Assembly (NCBI GenBank): GCA_045596285.1
Contig: JAZOCA010000051.1
Location: 1 to 9,175, forward strand
Length of the DNA: 9,175 nucleotides
Direction of reading: 5' to 3'
From: HGM11416 sp045596285
Lineage (GTDB): Bacteria; Bacillota; Clostridia; Christensenellales; Borkfalkiaceae
Shown here: piece after piece, positions 5,774 to 9,175 of the stretch
Position numbering within the stretch: position 1 is the stretch's first letter
How the letters are laid out: each line of letters opens with the position of its first letter
Notes under the pieces: model-generated
Told to the model about the DNA's origin: nothing
Database searches by the model: none
The model's input: the letters and a program-made list of their open reading frames with translations, nothing else
Position numbers and translations under genes: made by a program

Positions 5774-7930
5774 ATGAACGAAACTATAGAAATATTGAAA
5801 AAAGCAAGAAGAGAAAGAGGTATAACTCTTAAAGAATTGTCTCAAAAATCAGGTGTATCACTAGGTACTGTAAATAAATTGTTTTCGGGTGGTATTGCAA
5901 GTGTTAAGGTTTCAACCGCTCAAAAATTAGCGGTTGCGCTTGGCATTGCACTTGATAATCCAGTTAAGTATGCTAACGAATCAATTGACGAACGCCGTAG
6001 TAATTCATACGGTTTTGTAAAATGTGCTGCTTTAACAAATGAAGTTAGGGTTTGTGACGTGGAATTTAACACAAAAACAACGATTGATCTTATTTATAAA
6101 GCATCAAAAATGGGTGTTAGTTTGGCTGTTTTTCCAGAACTAAATCTTTCATCATACACAGCAGGAGATTTAACGGCGCAAGAAACAGTTGTTTTAAATT
6201 CGATGAACGCGCTTAAGCATGTTGTTGAGGCTACTCGCGGAATTGACATGCTTGTGTTTGTTGGTGTTCCATTTAGGACTCATAGTCGTTTGTATAATTG
6301 TGCCGTTGCAATATGTAATGGAGAGGTTTTGGCTATTATTCCTAAAAAACATCTTCCTAATTATAATGAATTTTTTGAAAGAAGATTATTTTGTGAACCA
6401 GAAGACGAAGTATGTTACGTCGATTTGTTTGGGAAAAAAGTGCCGTTTGGGTATAAAATAATATTGCAAAACACATTGATGCCGGAAATGAAGGTCGCAT
6501 GTGAAATATGCGAAGATTTATGGGTTCCTGATTCTCCTTCTGTTTCTCATGCTTTAGAAGGCGCTACAATAATTGCTAATCTTTCCACAAGTAATGAAGT
6601 TGCAGGTAAGGCGAGATATAGAAGAAATATGGTAGGCATGCATGCCTCAAAATGTTTAGTTGGGTATATATATACCTCTTCAGGTAGGGGAGAAAGCACT
6701 ACAGACATTGTATGTGGTGGTCATAATATCATAAATGAAGCTGGAAGATTAATTGCAGAAAGTAAGCCTTTCGGAAGTGGAATTGCTGTTGGTGATATAG
6801 ACTGTAGATTTTTAGAATTTGAAAGAACTAAAAAATTTAAATATAGAAGAAAGGTTAGCGGTTACGTTTACGTTGATTTTGCCATTAGCGCTGATAAATT
6901 TAAGCTTGAACGTCAATTTTCAAAAACTCCGTTCGTTCCTGAAGATGATATTTCTTCTGAAGAAAGGTGTGAATCTGTTCTTACCATTCAAGCACATGCA
7001 TTACAAAAAAGAATTGAGCATATAAAGTGTAAAAAATTAATTTTAGGTGTTTCAGGCGGGCTTGACAGCACGCTTGCAATGCTTGTGTGTGAAAGAGCGT
7101 TAAAATTAGCCGGATTAAAACCTAGCGATTTAATTGCTATTACCATGCCTTGTTTTGGAACTAGCAACAGGACGTATAATAATGCGGTTATATTATCTAG
7201 GGAGCTAAAAAGCACTTTTATAGAAATAAATATAGCAAAAAGTGTAATGCAACACTTTGAGGATATTGGGCACGATCCGTCTGTTACCAACGTAGTATAT
7301 GAGAATTCTCAAGCGCGTGAACGTACTCAAATACTAATGGATTATGCTAATAAAGTTGATGGTATTGTAGTTGGTACCGGCGATATGAGTGAACTCGCTT
7401 TGGGATGGGCAACATACAACGGCGATCATATGTCAATGTATAACGTCAATGCATGTGTTCCCAAAACGTTGGTAAAAGAAATAGTTATATACGAAGCAAA
7501 AAGGCGCGGTGGCGTTATCGGGGCAGTACTTGCGGATATAGCCGATACGCCTATTAGTCCAGAGCTTATGCCGTCGGAAAAGGGAGAAATGACTCAGCCT
7601 ACCGAAAATTTTGTTGGACCGTATGTTTTAAACGACTTCTATCTTTATTATTTAATTAAGCATGGTTTTGCACCATCCAAAGTTTTTTACGTGGCGTACC
7701 ATACTTTTAAAGATGATTACGATGCTTCAACGATATATAGATGGCTTAAGAATTTTATTAGAAGGTTTTTCACTCAACAATTTAAGCGTTCTTGTCAACC
7801 TGATGGGGTTAAAACCGGCCCATTATGTCTATCTTCAAGAGGGGATTGGCGTATGCCTAGCGATGCCACCTATTCTCTATGGATTGAAGATTTAGAAAAA
7901 GTAAAAAATAGTTATTGTGTAGAAGAGTAG
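5774..7930 (+). CDS. nadE: Glutamine-dependent NAD+ synthetase with N-terminal Xre-type HTH domain
   Basis: The enzyme converts deamido-NAD+ to NAD+ using ATP and glutamine-derived ammonia, the last step of NAD synthesis. Numbering the 718 residues from ATG 5774: residues 4-61 are an Xre-type helix-turn-helix, with ITLKELSQKSG, turn VS and recognition helix LGTVNKLFSG (17-39). After a linker, YGFVKCAA (79-86) begins the nitrilase-like glutaminase domain, with triad Glu122 (FPEL), Lys191 (IPKKHLPNY) and Cys246 (EICED). The 69- and 55-residue gaps equal those I recall for the mycobacterial enzyme. The synthetase domain has the P-loop GVSGGLDST (425-433), TMPCFGTSNRT (457-467), GTGDMSELALGW (534-545) and the C-terminal RGDWRMPSDA (689-698). 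The HTH is extra to the usual NadE plan. ATG 5774 has TAGAGG five bases upstream; in-frame ATG 5747 would add nine residues, precedes the likely transcript start and lacks a ribosome site. The gene stands alone, divergent from the M42 peptidase gene, between a candidate operator and a terminator. Confidence 0.95.
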   Translation: MNETIEILKKARRERGITLKELSQKSGVSLGTVNKLFSGGIASVKVSTAQKLAVALGIALDNPVKYANESIDERRSNSYGFVKCAALTNEVRVCDVEFNTKTTIDLIYKASKMGVSLAVFPELNLSSYTAGDLTAQETVVLNSMNALKHVVEATRGIDMLVFVGVPFRTHSRLYNCAVAICNGEVLAIIPKKHLPNYNEFFERRLFCEPEDEVCYVDLFGKKVPFGYKIILQNTLMPEMKVACEICEDLWVPDSPSVSHALEGATIIANLSTSNEVAGKARYRRNMVGMHASKCLVGYIYTSSGRGESTTDIVCGGHNIINEAGRLIAESKPFGSGIAVGDIDCRFLEFERTKKFKYRRKVSGYVYVDFAISADKFKLERQFSKTPFVPEDDISSEERCESVLTIQAHALQKRIEHIKCKKLILGVSGGLDSTLAMLVCERALKLAGLKPSDLIAITMPCFGTSNRTYNNAVILSRELKSTFIEINIAKSVMQHFEDIGHDPSVTNVVYENSQARERTQILMDYANKVDGIVVGTGDMSELALGWATYNGDHMSMYNVNACVPKTLVKEIVIYEAKRRGGVIGAVLADIADTPISPELMPSEKGEMTQPTENFVGPYVLNDFYLYYLIKHGFAPSKVFYVAYHTFKDDYDASTIYRWLKNFIRRFFTQQFKRSCQPDGVKTGPLCLSSRGDWRMPSDATYSLWIEDLEKVKNSYCVEE

Positions 7931-7983
7931 GTAATGTATATATATGCATTATAATTAAATATAATTAAATTATATAAAAATAT

Positions 7984-8042
7984 AAAACCACCCAAAAAGA
8001 CTCTTAATTGATTGATAATAGTCTTTTATAAGGTGGTTTTTT
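7984..8042. terminator. Bidirectional terminator between nadE and the DUF1508 gene
   Basis: AAAACCACC (7984-7992) pairs with GGTGGTTTT (8032-8040), and inside it AAAAGACT (7995-8002) pairs with AGTCTTTT (8020-8027), around a 17-base loop. T runs follow on the plus strand (8037-8042), and the A-run at 7984-7987 gives T on the minus strand. It lies between two convergent genes and can end both transcripts; the minus-strand stop codon is five bases away. The region 7931-7983 before it is very AT-rich and holds no recognisable gene. Confidence 0.8.
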
Positions 8043-8046
8043 GTTA

Positions 8047-8781
8047 TTATTCTATTACGATTATTTTAGCGGTTTTAGAAAATCTTTTTACCGATGCAAA
8101 AGCTTTTTCACATTGTTCGCGAGTAGAATATCCTTCGCCTATACATAATAATCGTCTTGCTGTAGAAAAGATTTTGAATACGAAATTACCGTTTTTATCT
8201 AAATTTATAGCGTAATTTTCCATCTCAATATTCTTCTTTAATGTTTCGATGCCACTTTTTGTTCCGCTTAAAGAAGAATAAGTTTCAGTTCTTAACATAA
8301 TTTCGCCGTTTGAAGCCTTTAAATCTGCAAAATATCTTCCATCTTCTTGCTTTATCTCCCATTTGCCGGCATATTTTATAATAATATCTTCTGTTTGATT
8401 TTCTTCAATTACAGTATTTGTTATTTTATTTTCGTCATATGAGAGTGGTGAACTATCAATTTCAGACTTTTCATTGTCTTTTTGATTATTGTTTTCATCA
8501 ACGACTGGATTTGGATTTTCTTCTATATGCTCATTTGGGAATTCTAAGTTTTCTGTTGATAGAGTTTCATTTTCTATCTTCGCTTTAGAATGATTTATTG
8601 TAAAATCAATAGATTTTGACGTATTTTTTTCGATTGAATTGACATCTTTTGAATTTGGACTTTTGCTTTTCTTGTAAAAAATAACGATTAGTGCTATAAT
8701 AATAGCAGATAAAGCAATCGTGAGAGCAAAAATATAAGAATAACTCTTGTGTTCTTTTAAATATTCAATAATAAAACTCAT
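8047..8781 (-). CDS. Membrane-anchored protein with two DUF1508 (YegP-like) modules
   Basis: The 244-residue product has a short N-terminal segment, one strong transmembrane helix (about 15-36) followed by the basic YKKSK, then a low-complexity linker rich in Asn, Glu, Ser and Lys (about 37-136). At its end are two related C-terminal modules. The first (139-186) reads GKWEIKQEDGRYFADLKASN followed by a YSSLSGTKSGIETLKK helix, matching the DUF1508/YegP repeat. The second (189-236) is a more divergent copy, with NGNFVFKIFSTARRLLCIGE (197-216) and a YSTREQCEKAFASV helix. DUF1508 proteins usually occur as tandem small beta-alpha modules of unknown function; here the modules are tethered to the membrane. 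The charge pattern (basic residues just after the helix) does not settle whether they face inside or outside. ATG 8781 has AAAAGGA seven to eight bases upstream and a consensus-like promoter behind it. It is a single-gene transcript, divergent from the flavoprotein gene. Confidence 0.75.
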   Translation of the reverse strand: MSFIIEYLKEHKSYSYIFALTIALSAIIIALIVIFYKKSKSPNSKDVNSIEKNTSKSIDFTINHSKAKIENETLSTENLEFPNEHIEENPNPVVDENNNQKDNEKSEIDSSPLSYDENKITNTVIEENQTEDIIIKYAGKWEIKQEDGRYFADLKASNGEIMLRTETYSSLSGTKSGIETLKKNIEMENYAINLDKNGNFVFKIFSTARRLLCIGEGYSTREQCEKAFASVKRFSKTAKIIVIE

Positions 8782-8807
8782 TATTTTATCCTTTTATTTT
8801 TTTATAT

Positions 8808-8836
8808 ATTGTATTACATTTTTTTATTATTGTCAA
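8808..8836 (-). promoter_or_regulatory. Sigma-A promoter for the DUF1508 gene
   Basis: On the minus strand, TTGACA (complement of 8831-8836) and TACAAT (complement of 8808-8813) are separated by exactly 17 bases. The -35 is perfect and the -10 has one mismatch. The predicted start near 8801 leaves a leader of about 20 bases containing the AAAAGGA ribosome site. I see no comparably good plus-strand promoter for the flavoprotein gene in this short divergent region. Confidence 0.75.
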
Positions 8837-8861
8837 TTGTTTTTAGTCGTTGGAGGTCGTT

Positions 8862-9175
8862 ATGGTTTATTCCGTCATTATAATTGGTGGTGGTTTTTCA
8901 GGATTATGTGCCGGTGTTTCACTTGGTAGAGTACTTTCTAACAAAGTTTTAATATTAGAAGCTAATAAACGTGTTGGAAAAAAGATTTTAGCAACAGGGA
9001 ACGGACAAGGCAATATCACTAATACCGTTGTGAATACTACAAAATATCATGGCGATATTTCTTTAGTTGAAAAATCATTGCAAAAATTTTCAAATAACCA
9101 TTTGATTGATTTTTTTGATGATTTAGGTCTTTTGATGGATGAAAGAGATGGAAAAATTTATCCTGCATCATATAC
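8862..9175 (+). CDS. BaiN/HI0933-family NAD(P)/FAD-dependent oxidoreductase, 3' end missing
   Basis: The first 104 residues of a flavoprotein are visible before the window ends. MVYSVIIIGGGFSGLCAG has the beta-strand plus GGGFSG (9-14) dinucleotide-binding fingerprint for FAD. The acidic end of the second strand follows (LILEANKRVGKKIL, 30-43), then TGNGQGNITN (45-54), the HI0933-family signature. In most members I recall this reads TGNGRCNxTN, so the Gln-Gly here is a small variation. The family is broad; one clostridial member (BaiN) was implicated in bile-acid dehydroxylation, but most members have no known substrate, so this name should not be read as function. ATG 8862 is supported by TGGAGG (8851-8856) five bases upstream. 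Full members are about 400 residues, so roughly three quarters lies beyond the edge. Confidence 0.9.
   Translation, partial: MVYSVIIIGGGFSGLCAGVSLGRVLSNKVLILEANKRVGKKILATGNGQGNITNTVVNTTKYHGDISLVEKSLQKFSNNHLIDFFDDLGLLMDERDGKIYPASY

Noticed and set aside
6988..7290. 100-codon open frame on the minus strand inside nadE
   Set aside because: It lies wholly within the conserved synthetase domain on the other strand, resembles no known protein to me and has no ribosome site I could support; likewise the other open frames inside murB, whiA and nadE.
7940..7983. Repeated ATAATTAAAT-like units after nadE
   Set aside because: Two imperfect copies in very AT-rich DNA; low complexity explains them, with no sign of an origin, iterons or a mobile-element end.
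8810..8818. TGTA-T-TACA mini-palindrome in the DUF1508/flavoprotein divergent region, as a second HTH-NadE operator
   Set aside because: Arms are only four bases and differ from the TTTACA/TGTAAA half-site; it overlaps the -10 of a promoter and is within chance expectation for AT-rich DNA.
8747..8929. 60-codon plus-strand open frame spanning the divergent region before the flavoprotein
   Set aside because: It is out of frame with the clear flavoprotein start at 8862, and its hydrophobic translation reflects T-rich intergenic DNA plus the complement of the DUF1508 gene's transmembrane codons.
1..9175. Defence system, prophage, integrated element or CRISPR array
   Set aside because: No recombinase, nuclease, toxin-antitoxin, phage structural gene, tRNA-flanked repeat or spaced repeat array is visible, and base composition looks even throughout; the window is mainly housekeeping genes.

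Overview
The window is AT-rich, densely packed bacterial DNA with Shine-Dalgarno-led genes, overlapping start/stop codons and hairpin-plus-T-tract terminators. WhiA, a type II MurB, an M42 peptidase, a BaiN/HI0933-type flavoprotein and a 'WHxDxFEGGxGSR' solute-binding-like protein together suggest a low-GC Gram-positive bacterium (Bacillota, probably class Clostridia). The sequence alone does not allow a finer placement. I see no phage, transposon, CRISPR, rRNA or tRNA, and no gene-free stretch longer than about 120 bases.

Layout. Positions 1-917 hold the 3' part of a Ppx/GppA-family phosphatase gene, followed by a strong intrinsic terminator. The next gene (969-1907), a short solute-binding-protein-like secreted protein, begins inside that terminator hairpin. 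murB (1950-2822), a PHP-domain phosphoesterase (2815-3588) and whiA (3585-4517) form a translationally coupled block. This resembles the common murB-PHP-rapZ-yvcK-whiA cluster, but rapZ and yvcK are missing from between PHP and whiA. A bidirectional terminator separates whiA from a convergent M42 aminopeptidase gene (4577-5617, minus strand), which has a consensus sigma-A promoter. Divergent from it is a nadE gene (5774-7930) encoding glutamine-dependent NAD+ synthetase with an extra N-terminal Xre-type helix-turn-helix domain. A second bidirectional terminator separates nadE from a minus-strand gene for a membrane-anchored protein with two DUF1508 (YegP-like) modules (8047-8781). The window ends in the 5' part of a BaiN/HI0933-family flavoprotein gene (from 8862).

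The most noteworthy item is the HTH-NadE fusion. The protein keeps all expected glutaminase and synthetase motifs and adds a canonical DNA-binding domain. The short divergent intergenic region upstream carries a perfect 13-bp palindrome, TTTACA-T-TGTAAA, plus a third TTTACA half-site 20 bp further on that coincides with the candidate -35 of nadE. This suggests, as inference only, a self-regulating NAD synthetase, analogous in concept to NadR, in which an NAD-metabolism enzyme carries its own DNA-binding domain. The other genes are mostly housekeeping: cell-wall precursor synthesis, division/chromosome regulation, peptide turnover and phosphate metabolism.
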